From positions 1,240,001 to 1,304,000 of the forward strand of contig NZ_JADBEC010000002.1 in the NCBI RefSeq assembly GCF_014873945.1: DNA of 64,000 nucleotides, read 5' to 3'. The notes under the pieces are model-generated. The model had not been told where the DNA came from. It ran no database searches and saw nothing but the letters and a program-made list of their open reading frames with translations. Of this stretch, positions 52,261 through 60,908 are shown in pieces; positions within the stretch are counted from its first letter, which is position 1, and each line of letters begins with the position of its first letter. A program made the translations under genes and the position numbers. Source of the stretch: Rhizobium viscosum (GTDB taxonomy: Bacteria; Pseudomonadota; Alphaproteobacteria; Rhizobiales; Rhizobiaceae).

Positions 52261-52875
52261 CTAGTGGATGAGGAACTGGCTTGAGACGGCGGATTGACGA
52301 TCCTCTCCATCCAGCAGGTCGAGAGGTGCGTCACCGTTCTTGAGGACAAGGCTTTCGATCACCTTGGAAAGCGTATCGATCGCAATTCCCGTGCCGTCAC
52401 CGGCGGCCGGTTGCTGCTCGTCCGCAGCTTTTGCCGCATTGAAGCTTTCCTGCTTTTGTGCGATCCACGCCTTGAAGGTTTCGCCCTTCATGGCGGCAGC
52501 CGACGGGATGGTCGACGTAATGGAAGCGCCATCGGGAAGGTCTGTGTGAATAGTGAATTCTTCCGGCGGAAAGTCTCCCCGGTTGGCAGTAATTGTCTCC
52601 ACAAGAGCAATGTGACGCACGTTGTTCGGGTGGGCCAATTGTCCATACTTCGAAGCGTCCAACTGCATCACCGCATCGTAGGTCTGCGAGAAAGCTTTTC
52701 GCAGACCCTCGCTGCCGGCGAAGGCCTTGGAAATTGCCTCGGCGACAGCCGGCGTGCCCGCCTTGTACACGGACGAAGACAAAAAACTCGCGACCGAGCC
52801 GCTGGCTGGCCAGTTCGGCTTGATCAGGCGTAAAGAGGCGTAGGCATTGATGACGAAAGAAGGCAGGGCAGTCAT
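52261..52875 (-). CDS. Hypothetical protein (204 aa)
   Basis: A 204-residue soluble protein with no domain I recognise. Start MTALPSFVINAYASLRLIKP with GAGG about 9 bases upstream. It is helical and Ala/Ser-rich in the first half, then has a beta-rich segment (FTIHTDLPDGASITSTIPS) and a low-complexity stretch (KAADEQQPAAGDG). No signal peptide is evident. It is convergent with the PNPOx-like gene. Confidence 0.65.
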   Translation of the reverse strand: MTALPSFVINAYASLRLIKPNWPASGSVASFLSSSVYKAGTPAVAEAISKAFAGSEGLRKAFSQTYDAVMQLDASKYGQLAHPNNVRHIALVETITANRGDFPPEEFTIHTDLPDGASITSTIPSAAAMKGETFKAWIAQKQESFNAAKAADEQQPAAGDGTGIAIDTLSKVIESLVLKNGDAPLDLLDGEDRQSAVSSQFLIH

Positions 52876-53187
52876 GGCTTGTGTCCTCGGAAAACCAGAC
52901 CACCGTCATCGGTGAGCGGTCCTGAAAAGAGCTGCGGCGTCATGCCCGCGAAGTCGCGATGATGAAGCGACTCTAGATTGCATCCGTTGACAGGGCGTTA
53001 ATGCTAACTGGATGTCAACATTGCGAACCGCAAGCTGTGGGCAGGCAGTACATCAATGGCGATCTGTGTCGGTACCAGGAGGCTGCGCGACCCGGCTACT
53101 CAGCGGAGACCATGCCCCGATCTGTGAGCCGCATTGCGAAGTCGATGCCCATGGCGAGCGCGCCCTGGGCGGCGGTCAGTCCGGCCA
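52876..53187. other. Intergenic stretch without recognisable gene
   Basis: About 310 bases between two minus-strand unknown genes. Only short frames without family resemblance; presumably contains the promoter of the gene starting at 52875. Confidence 0.45.
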
Positions 53188-53598
53188 TCAGTCGGAAACG
53201 GTTACATCGATCCAGCGTCCGGTCCCTTGGCTGCCATAGATATCGACATCGATCCAGACATTGCCGTGAACGATCATTGCAGCAGCTTCCCGGGTCATGG
53301 TCCCGTTGCGGAGCATGGCTTCAAGCGATTGACGATTGGCCTGATCGGCAAAGAAGGAGTCCGACTGGTCGTCATTGTCGCGAATACCGTACTGATGGAA
53401 ATTCGCTCGATCCTGGCGGATGATCTGCCAAGGTTGTGTGAGCCGCGTTCCTTTCGAATTGAAAAGATCGGCCTCGCCGATATAGGCGCGGTAGTGCTCA
53501 ATGGGGCGGTTCGTATGCGTAGCCGTCACGCTCGACTGGGCAAGCACAGGCGCGCCGACAACCAGGACACTGACAGCGATCGAAATAAGTTTTCTCAT
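53188..53598 (-). CDS. Hypothetical exported protein (136 aa)
   Basis: A 136-residue protein. The ATG at 53598 follows AGGA and gives a clear signal peptide (MRKLISIAVSVLVVGAPVLA, then QSSVTATH). The mature part is rich in Asp, Asn and Gln, with a conserved-looking SKGTRLTQPWQIIRQDRANF segment and a C-terminal WIDVDIYGSQGTGRWIDVTV. It may be a small periplasmic protein; no family recognised. Confidence 0.65.
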   Translation of the reverse strand: MRKLISIAVSVLVVGAPVLAQSSVTATHTNRPIEHYRAYIGEADLFNSKGTRLTQPWQIIRQDRANFHQYGIRDNDDQSDSFFADQANRQSLEAMLRNGTMTREAAAMIVHGNVWIDVDIYGSQGTGRWIDVTVSD

Positions 53599-53813
53599 GG
53601 TGATCCTCTCCGGGCATGAATATTGCGAGTTGACGATCTTTGCCAGGGGCAAGGCCCTGGATGGTTAACGCCGCGATCGAGCCTTCTCGCCGCAATCGAC
53701 ATGCACCCACGGCAAGCTCCGGGGCGCTACGGCCACGATTTCTCCCTTTTCATTGCAATGGTAAGGTGGATGGTGGCAGCACGAAACATCCGGGGAGGCA
53801 TTGAGGCTGACAT

Positions 53814-54368
53814 ATGGCGAGTAAGCACAGGATCACAGACCGCCTTTCGACGGCGATCCTTCTCACCGGCCTTGCGGGCGTTGCGGCGGCCGACCAGCCG
53901 GATCCGTTTGGTCAATTCAGTGAACGTTGCCTTGGGCGGGGGCCGGACTTCCAGCGCACCGTCGCCGCTGCCAAGGACCGGGACTGGCCGGCTCTCGCAA
54001 CCGACATGACCACCAGCCTCACGCCGGTAGAGAATCCGGTCGCGCTGGAAGGCTGGAACCTGACCGCGGAAGGAGATGGATCGTTCGAGGCCCTCGTGGT
54101 CGCACGGGCGGCTGTAGGCGACAGCAAGGTGGAAAGCTGCACCATGGCCTATGCGGAAGTCGACGCTGCAGCCTTTGAGCGTCGCCTCGTCGATGAGACG
54201 CGCGCCAAGGCGTCCGGCACGAAGAATGGTCAGGGGCGTATCAGGAAATTCTTCGAGGCCTCGTCTTCCGAGCGCAGGCAAGCGATTACGCTCGACCTGC
54301 CCCTCTATCCGAATGGACACGACGAAGTCATCGTCAGCGTCGTCTCGGAGCAGCAGGTCGAAAACTAA
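53814..54368 (+). CDS. Hypothetical exported protein (184 aa)
   Basis: A 184-residue protein with an N-terminal hydrophobic segment (STAILLTGLAGVAA, probable cleavage near AAA-DQ). The ATG at 53814 follows GAGG. The mature part has one pair of cysteines (ERCLGRGPDF and ESCTMAYAEV) that could form a disulfide in the periplasm. No family recognised. It stands alone on the plus strand. Confidence 0.65.
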   Translation: MASKHRITDRLSTAILLTGLAGVAAADQPDPFGQFSERCLGRGPDFQRTVAAAKDRDWPALATDMTTSLTPVENPVALEGWNLTAEGDGSFEALVVARAAVGDSKVESCTMAYAEVDAAAFERRLVDETRAKASGTKNGQGRIRKFFEASSSERRQAITLDLPLYPNGHDEVIVSVVSEQQVEN

Positions 54369-54554
54369 TCGGCTGTTTCGGTTCGCTCTTGTGCCGCCTG
54401 TGGGACTGTCGGTTGCGCGGGGGTTCGGCGATCCGCCCAGGCGGTGGAAATCCCGCCAGACTTGTTACTCCCGCGTGTCGGTACCTGGGCCTAGGCTCCC
54501 CGATGACCATCAGGAAACCCCTTCTGATGGCACGATCAATTACAGGAGCAGGCC

Positions 54555-55298
54555 TTGAACATCGAAAACAAAACGGTCCTGATCACCGGCGCCAATCGTG
54601 GCATCGGCCGGGCTCTCATGGACGAAGCGCTGCTGCGCGGCGCAAAACGCATCTATGCGGGCTCACGCGGCGAGCAGCACCATGCGGATGAGCGCGTGGC
54701 TTTCCTCAACCTCGATATTACCGACGAGTGGGATGTTGAGAAGGCGGCCGCCACCGTCGGGAACCTCGATATCCTCATCAACAATGCCGGCATCTTCATG
54801 CCCGACGATCTCGGCGATGCAGACATCATCAATCGCCATCTGGCGGTCAATTTCTTCGGGCCGCTAAGGGTGACCCAGGCTTTCCTGCCGGCGCTGACGC
54901 GGTCGAAAGGCGCGATCATCAACAATCTTTCCCTGTCGGCGCTCGTGCCGGTCGCGTCCACACCGGCCTATTCGATTTCGAAGGCGGCAGCACATAACCT
55001 GATGCAGGCCTTCCGCGCACTCCTGTCGGCGCGCAGTGTGGCGGTGCACAACTGCTTCACCGGGCCTGTTGACACCGACATGACACGCGGTTTCGAAGTG
55101 CCGAAGTCGCCGCCCGCCATTGTGGCGGCGGGAATACTCGACGGCTTCGAAAGAGGCGAAGAGGATATCTTCCCCGATCCCTATTCCGAACGCATTGCCG
55201 ATGGCTGGCGCACCGGCGTCATCAAGGTTCTCGAGCAGGAATTTGCCGCTTACGTTCCGCCGGCGGCTGAGGTGGCTGAGGATTGTTGTCATCACTGA
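54555..55298 (+). CDS. Short-chain dehydrogenase/reductase
   Basis: A 247-residue SDR. The TTG start at 54555 has AGGAG 6 bases upstream. Motifs are the cofactor site TGANRGIG near residue 12, LINNAGIF near residue 75, the catalytic Ser in NNLSLSALVP and the YSISKAAA Tyr-x3-Lys pair. The variant is of the 'classical' type, acting on small secondary alcohols or ketones. No operon partner; its end is convergent with the NanR-like GntR gene. Confidence 0.9.
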   Translation: MNIENKTVLITGANRGIGRALMDEALLRGAKRIYAGSRGEQHHADERVAFLNLDITDEWDVEKAAATVGNLDILINNAGIFMPDDLGDADIINRHLAVNFFGPLRVTQAFLPALTRSKGAIINNLSLSALVPVASTPAYSISKAAAHNLMQAFRALLSARSVAVHNCFTGPVDTDMTRGFEVPKSPPAIVAAGILDGFERGEEDIFPDPYSERIADGWRTGVIKVLEQEFAAYVPPAAEVAEDCCHH

Positions 55299-55349
55299 CA
55301 TTCTGCGCACGCGAATGGCATTGCCACGCCAATTGCCGTGAGCGGCTGT

Positions 55350-56054
55350 CTATTTCATATAGAGCGAACGAGAGCGCTCGAGATGCTTGAGCACCGCCGC
55401 TTCGGCGCCATCGGCGTCGTTGGCCGCAAGCCGCTCCAGGATCTCTTCATGTTCGGCGAGCGTGTATTTTTCCTTGCCGGTCCAGATCAGCATTTCCGTG
55501 TGATATTCCTTCAGCCATGCCAGCATGGCTTCGCTGACGGCTACATAGATCGGATTGCCGGAAATCTGGGCGATGCGCGTATGAAACCGCATGTCGGCAG
55601 AGATGAATTCCTCCGCGTGGCCAAGCGAGGCGCGCTGGTGGTCGATGATCTCGCGGAGCGCCTCGATATCAGCCTGCTTGGCGCGCTGGGCGGCCTCGCG
55701 CGCCATGCCGCGCTCGAAGAAGATACGAGCGCTCTTCAGGTGCTCCAGCGAATCCGCAGACTGCGACAGCATGATCTTCGCCGTGAGGTCGACCTGTCGA
55801 AAGATCGACTGGGCGGTCAGTTTCAGGACCTTCGCGCGCTCGCCGTGCGAGATGCTGACGAGGCCCTTGTTGGCGAGAGATTGCATCGCCTCGCGGATCG
55901 CCGGGCGGCCGACGCCGAAGCGTTCCATCAGAACGCGCTCGGAGGGCATCTCGTCGCCCGGTTGCAACTCTCCTGACGTGATCAGCCGCTCCAGCCGGTC
56001 AAAAACCTCGTCAGACAGTTTTCGACGGACAATTGGCTCGATGGCTGAAGTCAT
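55350..56054 (-). CDS. NanR-like GntR-family transcriptional regulator
   Basis: A 234-residue regulator. HTH residues ~10-75 (LSDEVFDRLERLITSGELQP, MERFGVGRPAIREAMQSLAN), then an FCD domain with metal-site histidines (ADMRFHTRIAQISGN, LAEHEEILERL, VLKHLERSR). The sequence has the NanR-subgroup style, and E. coli NanR binds GGTATA repeats; both the oiaX-like and apnO promoters nearby contain that sequence (as TATACC or a close variant). It is divergent from the RuBisCO-like gene. The ATG at 56054 (MTSAIEPIVRRK) is preferred over in-frame starts up to 56417, which would run across the divergent promoter. Confidence 0.9.
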   Translation of the reverse strand: MTSAIEPIVRRKLSDEVFDRLERLITSGELQPGDEMPSERVLMERFGVGRPAIREAMQSLANKGLVSISHGERAKVLKLTAQSIFRQVDLTAKIMLSQSADSLEHLKSARIFFERGMAREAAQRAKQADIEALREIIDHQRASLGHAEEFISADMRFHTRIAQISGNPIYVAVSEAMLAWLKEYHTEMLIWTGKEKYTLAEHEEILERLAANDADGAEAAVLKHLERSRSLYMK

Positions 56055-56151
56055 GACGTCTCGCTGGCTCAAATCTTCTCTCCCCTTAGCATTTTCACCG
56101 ACCGACGACAAAGCGCGCCAAGCGAAATTCACACCTGTTGAAAAATTTCCA

Positions 56152-56181
56152 TTGCAGAAAATGGAATACTCATTATACCAG
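56152..56181 (+). promoter_or_regulatory. Promoter/operator of the RuBisCO-like gene
   Basis: A TTGCAG (-35-like, 56152-56157) and TATACC (-10-like, 56174-56179) lie 16 bases apart. The motif CATTATACCAG (56171-56181) overlaps the -10. The same motif is found before apnO and araF, so the divergent NanR-like protein probably blocks RNA polymerase here. Confidence 0.55.
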
Positions 56182-56237
56182 ATTACAAGTTGACGCCATG
56201 GCTTCTTGACGTGGCGAGAGGAGCAACCGGCAATTTC

Positions 56238-57494
56238 ATGATGATAACCCTCACCTACCGCATCGAGACGCCTGGCAGCGTCGAAGCGATGGCGAACAAG
56301 ATCGCTTCCGATCAATCGACCGGCACTTTTGTTCCGGTTCCGGGCGAGACAGAGGAATTGAAGTCGCGGGTCGCCGCCCGGGTGCTCGCCATCCGTCCGC
56401 TGGAGGATGCGAGCCATCCCTCTTGGCCGGAAGCGCCCGACGGTGTGCGGCTGCAGCGCGCCGATGTCGATATCGCATTCCCGCTCGATGCGATCGGCAC
56501 GGATCTTTCGGCGCTGATGACGATCGCGATCGGCGGAACCTTTTCCATCAAGGGCATGACCGGCCTGCGCGTCGTCGACATGAAGCTGCCGGAGGCTTTC
56601 AAGCTAGCCCATCCCGGCCCGCAATTCGGCATTCCCGGCAGCCGGCGCCTGACCGGCGTCGAGGGGCGGCCGATCATCGGCACGATCGTCAAGCCGGCCC
56701 TCGGCCTGCGACCGCATGAAACGGCCGAGCTCGTCGGTGAGCTCATCGAATCCGGCGTCGACTTCATCAAGGACGACGAGAAGCTGATGAGCCCCGCCTA
56801 TTCGCCGCTGAAAGAGCGCGTGGCGGCGATCATGCCCCGCATTCTCGACCACGAACAGAAGACCGGCAAGAAGGTCATGTATGCCTTCGGCATCTCGCAT
56901 GCCGATCCCGACGAAATGATGCGCAACCACGATCTCGTGCTTGAAGCCGGCGGGAACTGCGCCGTCGTCAACATCAATTCGATCGGTTTCGGCGGCATGA
57001 GCTTCCTGCGCAAGCGCTCCGGTCTCGTGCTGCATGCGCATCGCAACGGCTGGGACGTGCTGACGCGCCATCCCGGCATCGGCCTTGATTTCAAGGTCTA
57101 TCAACAGCTCTGGCGGCTGCTCGGCGTCGACCAGTTCCAGATCAACGGCATCCGCGTGAAATATTGGGAGCCGGACGAAAGCTTCGTTGCTTCCTTCAAG
57201 GCGATCAGCACGCCGCTCTTTACTCCCTCCGATTGCCCGCTTCCCGTTGCCGGTTCCGGCCAGTGGGGCGGCCAGGCGCCGGAAACCTATCAGCGCACCG
57301 GCCGCACCACCGATCTTCTCTATCTCTGCGGCGGCGGCATCGTTAGCCATCCGCAGGGACCGGCAGCCGGCGTGCGTGCCGTCCAGCAGGCCTGGCAGGC
57401 GGCCGTGGCGGATATTCCGCTCGACGATTATGCCAAAGATCATCCGGAACTTGCGGCATCGATCGCCAAGTTCGGCGACGGGAAGGCTGCGTGA
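56238..57494 (+). CDS. oiaX: RuBisCO-like protein, probable 3-oxo-isoapionate-4-phosphate transcarboxylase/hydrolase
   Basis: A 418-residue form-IV RuBisCO-like protein. Retained RuBisCO features are the loop IVKPALGL (Lys152; the second RuBisCO lysine here is Ala), the carbamylation/metal motif FIKDDEK with Lys178, Asp180 and Glu181, and His266/His268 in LHAHRNG. The linkage with a DUF1537 kinase and an ApnO-type oxidoisomerase is the published OiaX-OiaK-ApnO set of D-apionate catabolism, in which OiaX converts the phosphate to 3-phosphoglycerate and glycolate. I start it at the first of two adjacent ATGs (56238); a GAGGAG lies 16 bases upstream, somewhat far, and an upstream TTG at 56190 is possible. 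Confidence 0.85.
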   Translation: MMITLTYRIETPGSVEAMANKIASDQSTGTFVPVPGETEELKSRVAARVLAIRPLEDASHPSWPEAPDGVRLQRADVDIAFPLDAIGTDLSALMTIAIGGTFSIKGMTGLRVVDMKLPEAFKLAHPGPQFGIPGSRRLTGVEGRPIIGTIVKPALGLRPHETAELVGELIESGVDFIKDDEKLMSPAYSPLKERVAAIMPRILDHEQKTGKKVMYAFGISHADPDEMMRNHDLVLEAGGNCAVVNINSIGFGGMSFLRKRSGLVLHAHRNGWDVLTRHPGIGLDFKVYQQLWRLLGVDQFQINGIRVKYWEPDESFVASFKAISTPLFTPSDCPLPVAGSGQWGGQAPETYQRTGRTTDLLYLCGGGIVSHPQGPAAGVRAVQQAWQAAVADIPLDDYAKDHPELAASIAKFGDGKAA

Positions 57495-58831
57495 CGATGC
57501 GAGACCTGCTCGTCAGTTACTACGGCGACGATTTCACCGGCTCCACCGATGTGATGGAGGCGCTCGCCAGTAACGGCATTCCGACCGTGCTCTTTCTCGG
57601 CATTCCCGATCAGGCGCTGCTTGACCGCTTCCAGGATTGCCGGGCCATCGGTATTGCCGGAACGAGCCGCAGCGAGAGCCCGGCCTGGATGCAGGAGCAT
57701 CTCTCGCCAGCCTTTGAATGGCTGAAGGGCCTGCAGGCGAATATCTGCCACTACAAGGTCTGCTCTACATTCGATTCCGCACCCGAGGTCGGCAATATCG
57801 GCAAGGCGATTGAGATCGGCAAAGAGATCTTCGAGCAGTCGTTGGTGCCCGTCATCGTCGGCGCGCCGCAACTCAAGCGCTATACGGCCTTCGGCAATCT
57901 CTTTGCCGCCTATCAGGGACGCGTTTTCCGCATCGACCGCCACCCGGTCATGAGCCGTCATCCCGTCACACCGATGCATGAGGCGGATCTTGCCGTTCAT
58001 CTCGGCAAACAGACCGACCTTGCCGTTTCGCTCGCCGACCTGACGCTCCTTGCATCACCCGATGCGGACGCGAGAACCGATCAGCTGATCGCCGAGGCGG
58101 CAGGCATCCTGCTGCTCGATGTCGATTCCGCCGAGAGCCAGGCTGCCGCCGGTCGGCAGTTGCAGCGGATCACGGCCGCCATGGGGGCTTTCGTGGCCGG
58201 CTCTTCCGGCATCGAATATGCACTCATTAATACCTGGCGCGAAACGGGGCTGATCGGCCAGAGCGTCGAGTTCCCGTCGCCGAGTAAGGTGGATCGGCTT
58301 GCCGTCGTCTCCGGCAGCGTCTCGCCGACGACGGAACGGCAGATCCGCACGGCAATTGGCGACGGCTTTCACGACATTCCGCTCGATCCCCTGGCACTGG
58401 TCGGCAGCAATGCCGTGGCGGCACTGGACGTCGCGGTCGCCGCAGGCCTTGCCGCCCTTAAAGCCGGCCGCAGCGTTATATTGCACACCGCCCTTGGCCT
58501 CTCGGCGGACCGCGGCGCCGATATCGATCAGCTGCCCGGCGCCCGCCATCGGCTGGGTCGCGCGCTCGGCACGATCCTACGCCGCCTTGTCGAAACCGAA
58601 GGGCTTTCGCGCGCCGTCATTGCCGGTGGCGACACGTCGAGCCATGCGCTGAAGGAACTGCGCGTCGATGCGCTGACGACCCTGCTGCCACTGCCGCAGA
58701 CCCCTGGCTCGCCGCTCTGCACCGCCCATGGGGGCTATAGGCCGACGGACGGACTGCAGATTGCACTGAAAGGCGGGCAGGTCGGCGCTGACGGTTATTT
58801 CGCGCAGATCCGGGATGGAAGAAAAGGCTGA
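57491..58831 (+). CDS. oiaK: DUF1537-family kinase, probable 3-oxo-isoapionate kinase
   Basis: A 446-residue sugar-acid kinase of the four-carbon-acid-sugar (DUF1537) family. The N-terminal domain opens with SYYGDDFTGSTDVMEA, typical of the family; the C-terminal nucleotide-binding part includes VIAGGDTSSHALKELRVDAL and TAHGGYRPTDGLQIALKGGQ. It phosphorylates the product of ApnO to give the OiaX substrate. The GTG at 57491 overlaps the OiaX stop; the ATG at 57497 is an alternative start. It is followed by a 98-base gap with its own operator before apnO. Confidence 0.85.
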   Translation: MTMRDLLVSYYGDDFTGSTDVMEALASNGIPTVLFLGIPDQALLDRFQDCRAIGIAGTSRSESPAWMQEHLSPAFEWLKGLQANICHYKVCSTFDSAPEVGNIGKAIEIGKEIFEQSLVPVIVGAPQLKRYTAFGNLFAAYQGRVFRIDRHPVMSRHPVTPMHEADLAVHLGKQTDLAVSLADLTLLASPDADARTDQLIAEAAGILLLDVDSAESQAAAGRQLQRITAAMGAFVAGSSGIEYALINTWRETGLIGQSVEFPSPSKVDRLAVVSGSVSPTTERQIRTAIGDGFHDIPLDPLALVGSNAVAALDVAVAAGLAALKAGRSVILHTALGLSADRGADIDQLPGARHRLGRALGTILRRLVETEGLSRAVIAGGDTSSHALKELRVDALTTLLPLPQTPGSPLCTAHGGYRPTDGLQIALKGGQVGADGYFAQIRDGRKG

Positions 58832-58883
58832 TGGCCAATCAGGTCGCTTCCGTCCGCAAAGGACAATGGGATGGTGATTGACT

Positions 58884-58905
58884 CATCATACCAGTTACGA
58901 TACCA
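58884..58905 (+). promoter_or_regulatory. Operator before apnO with two ATACCA repeats
   Basis: CATCATACCAG (58884-58894) is followed by a second ATACCA (58900-58905), twelve bases apart in the same orientation. A TTGACT at 58878-58883 lies directly upstream. The opposite strand reads TGGTAT twice, matching NanR-type GGTATA repeats. The site gives apnO its own regulated promoter. Confidence 0.6.
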
Positions 58906-58929
58906 ATCCCGCATACGAAGTGAGGAAAC

Positions 58930-59757
58930 ATGACAGCAATTGCCCTCTTTGGCGCCGGCGGAAAAATGGGATACCGGCTTGCCAAGAATCTCAAAGGTTC
59001 CCGTTTTGATGTTCGTCATGTCGAAGTCAGCGATGCCGGCAAGGCGCGCCTGAAGAACGATCTCGGCATCGATTGCACGCCGGCCGATGCCGCGCTCGAC
59101 GGTGCTGACGTCGTGATCCTCGCCGTACCGGATACGGCGATCGGCAAGGTCGCGGCCAGCATCGTCGACAAGCTGAAGCCCGGTACGATGGTCGTGGCCC
59201 TCGATGCGGCCGCTCCCTTTGCCGGCCACCTGCCTGAGCGCGCGGACCTCACCTATTTCGTGACCCATCCCTGCCACCCGCCGATCTTTAACGACGAGAC
59301 GGACATACAGGCGAAGAAGGACCATTTCGGCGGCCTCTTCGCCAAGCAGCACATCGTCTCGGCGCTGATGCAGGGTCCGGAAAGCGCTTATGGCCTCGGC
59401 GAAGAGATCGCCAAGGTGATCTGGGCGCCGGTCATGCGCTCGCACCGCGTCACCGTCGAGCAGATGGCGATGCTGGAGCCTGGCCTTTCGGAAACCGTCT
59501 GTGCCTCGCTTCTCGTCATCATGCGCCAGGCCATGGACGAATGCGTCGCCCGTGGTGTTCCGGCGGAAGCTGCCCGCGACTTCCTGCTCGGCCATATGAA
59601 CGTGCTCGGCGCCGTGATCTTCAAGGAAGTCGACGGCGTGTTCTCGGATGCCTGCAACAAGGCGATCGAGTTCGGCATTCCGGCCCTCATGCGCGACGAC
59701 TGGAAGAAGGTCTTCGAACCGCAGGAGATCGCCGACAGCATCCGGCGCATCACCTGA
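58930..59757 (+). CDS. apnO: Probable D-apionate oxidoisomerase (ApnO family)
   Basis: A 275-residue NAD-dependent enzyme with an N-terminal Rossmann motif (IALFGAGGKMGYRLAKNL), then ADVVILAVPDTAIGKVAASI and THPCHPPIFNDE, and a C-terminal 6-phosphogluconate-dehydrogenase-like helical domain (a GHMNVLGAVIFKEVDGVFSD block). It resembles ApnO, which oxidises and isomerises D-apionate to 3-oxo-isoapionate. The adjacent OiaX and OiaK homologues make this assignment strong. The start is preceded by GAGGAAAC. A good terminator follows the stop. Confidence 0.85.
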   Translation: MTAIALFGAGGKMGYRLAKNLKGSRFDVRHVEVSDAGKARLKNDLGIDCTPADAALDGADVVILAVPDTAIGKVAASIVDKLKPGTMVVALDAAAPFAGHLPERADLTYFVTHPCHPPIFNDETDIQAKKDHFGGLFAKQHIVSALMQGPESAYGLGEEIAKVIWAPVMRSHRVTVEQMAMLEPGLSETVCASLLVIMRQAMDECVARGVPAEAARDFLLGHMNVLGAVIFKEVDGVFSDACNKAIEFGIPALMRDDWKKVFEPQEIADSIRRIT

Positions 59758-59791
59758 CACTGCCGCGGCGGGGTCTTGCCCTGTCGCTCTG

Positions 59792-59829
59792 CCGGCCCGG
59801 AGGGGACAAGCGGGCCGGTTTTCTTTTTT
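59792..59829 (+). terminator. Rho-independent terminator after apnO
   Basis: CCGGCCCG (59792-59799) and CGGGCCGG (59811-59818) form a perfect 8-bp stem with an 11-base loop, followed by TTTTCTTTTTT. It separates the enzyme genes from the transporter operon. Confidence 0.85.
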
Positions 59830-59868
59830 CGCATGGATTAGCCGAACCGGGGTTGGTTCGGCCATGCG
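59830..59868 (+). promoter_or_regulatory. Large hairpin just upstream of the ribose-type binding-protein gene
   Basis: CGCATG (59830-59835) pairs with CATGCG (59863-59868); after a 5-base bulge, GCCGAACC (59841-59848) pairs with GGTTCGGC (59855-59862) around GGGGTT. It starts directly after the terminator and ends 11 bases before the ribosome-site region of the next gene. It may protect the mRNA 5' end or gate translation. Confidence 0.6.
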
Positions 59869-59889
59869 TCAAACCTGGGAGGAGAAACC

Positions 59890-60831
59890 ATGACTTTTAC
59901 ACGTAGACTGACCCTTGCCGCCTTCGCAAGCGCGCTTTCGCTCGGCATTGCGATGCCGGCCTTTTCGGCCGATCTAATCGCCATCATCACGCCGGCCCAC
60001 GACAACCCCTTCTTCAAGGCGGAAGCCGTCGGTGCTGAAGCCAAGGCCAAGGAACTCGGTTATGAGGCGCTCCTCATGACCCATGACGACGATGCCAACA
60101 AGCAGTCGGAAATGATCGATACCGCGATCGGTCGCGGCGCCAAGGCGATCATCCTCGATAATGCCGGCGCCGATGCTTCGGTTGCCGCCGTCAAGAAGGC
60201 CAAGGATGCCGGCATCCCCTCCTTCCTGATCGACCGCGAAATCAATGCGACCGGTGTCGCCGTCGCCCAGATCGTGTCCAATAACTATCAGGGCGCCCAG
60301 CTCGGTGCGCAGGAATTCGTCAAGCTCATGGGCGAGAAGGGCAATTATGTCGAGCTCGTCGGCAAGGAATCCGATACCAATGCCGGCATCCGTTCGCAGG
60401 GCTATCATGACGTCATCGACGACTATCCGGACCTGAAGTCGGTCGCCAAGCAATCGGCCAACTGGAGCCAGACGGAAGCCTATGCCAAGATGGAAACCAT
60501 CCTGCAGGCCAATCCCGACATCAAGGGCGTGATCTCCGGCAACGACACGATGGCGATGGGCGCGATCGCCGCCCTTCAGGCTGCCGGCCGCAAGGACGTG
60601 ATCGTCGTCGGCTTCGACGGTTCGAACGATGTGCGCGACTCCATCAAGTCGGGCGGCATCAAGGCAACCGTGCTGCAGCCGGCCTATGCGCAGGCTCAGA
60701 TGGCTGTCGAACAGGCCGACGCCTATATCAAGAACAAGACGGCACCGAAGGAAGAAAAGCAGCTCATGGACTGCGTTCTCATCAATGCCGACAATGCGGG
60801 CAAGCTCGAGACATTTGCCATCGCAAAGTAA
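59890..60831 (+). CDS. Ribose-type (RbsB-like) ABC transporter substrate-binding protein
   Basis: A 313-residue periplasmic sugar-binding protein. Signal peptide MTFTRRLTLAAFASALSLGI with cleavage near AFS-AD; mature blocks DLIAIITPAHDNPFFKAEAV, AIGRGAKAIILDNAGADASV, GKESDTNAGIRSQGYHDVID and VISGNDTMAMGAIAALQAAG. A GGGAGGAG site precedes the ATG. Sitting after the apionate genes it probably binds D-apiose, D-apionate or a related branched pentose derivative; ribose is the default family alternative. A perfect hairpin follows the stop. Confidence 0.9.
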   Translation: MTFTRRLTLAAFASALSLGIAMPAFSADLIAIITPAHDNPFFKAEAVGAEAKAKELGYEALLMTHDDDANKQSEMIDTAIGRGAKAIILDNAGADASVAAVKKAKDAGIPSFLIDREINATGVAVAQIVSNNYQGAQLGAQEFVKLMGEKGNYVELVGKESDTNAGIRSQGYHDVIDDYPDLKSVAKQSANWSQTEAYAKMETILQANPDIKGVISGNDTMAMGAIAALQAAGRKDVIVVGFDGSNDVRDSIKSGGIKATVLQPAYAQAQMAVEQADAYIKNKTAPKEEKQLMDCVLINADNAGKLETFAIAK

Positions 60832-60844
60832 GGCGGACCAACTG

Positions 60845-60878
60845 CTACAGGGAGCCCGGGAGACCGCGCTCCCTGTAG
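60845..60878 (+). promoter_or_regulatory. Intercistronic hairpin after the ribose-type binding-protein gene
   Basis: CTACAGGGAGC (60845-60855) pairs perfectly with GCTCCCTGTAG (60868-60878), an 11-bp stem with a 12-base loop. It lies directly after the binding-protein stop, as in the other transporter operons of this window. Confidence 0.75.
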
Positions 60879-60908
60879 CCTATTCTCATGGATTTCGAGG
60901 TTGACAGC

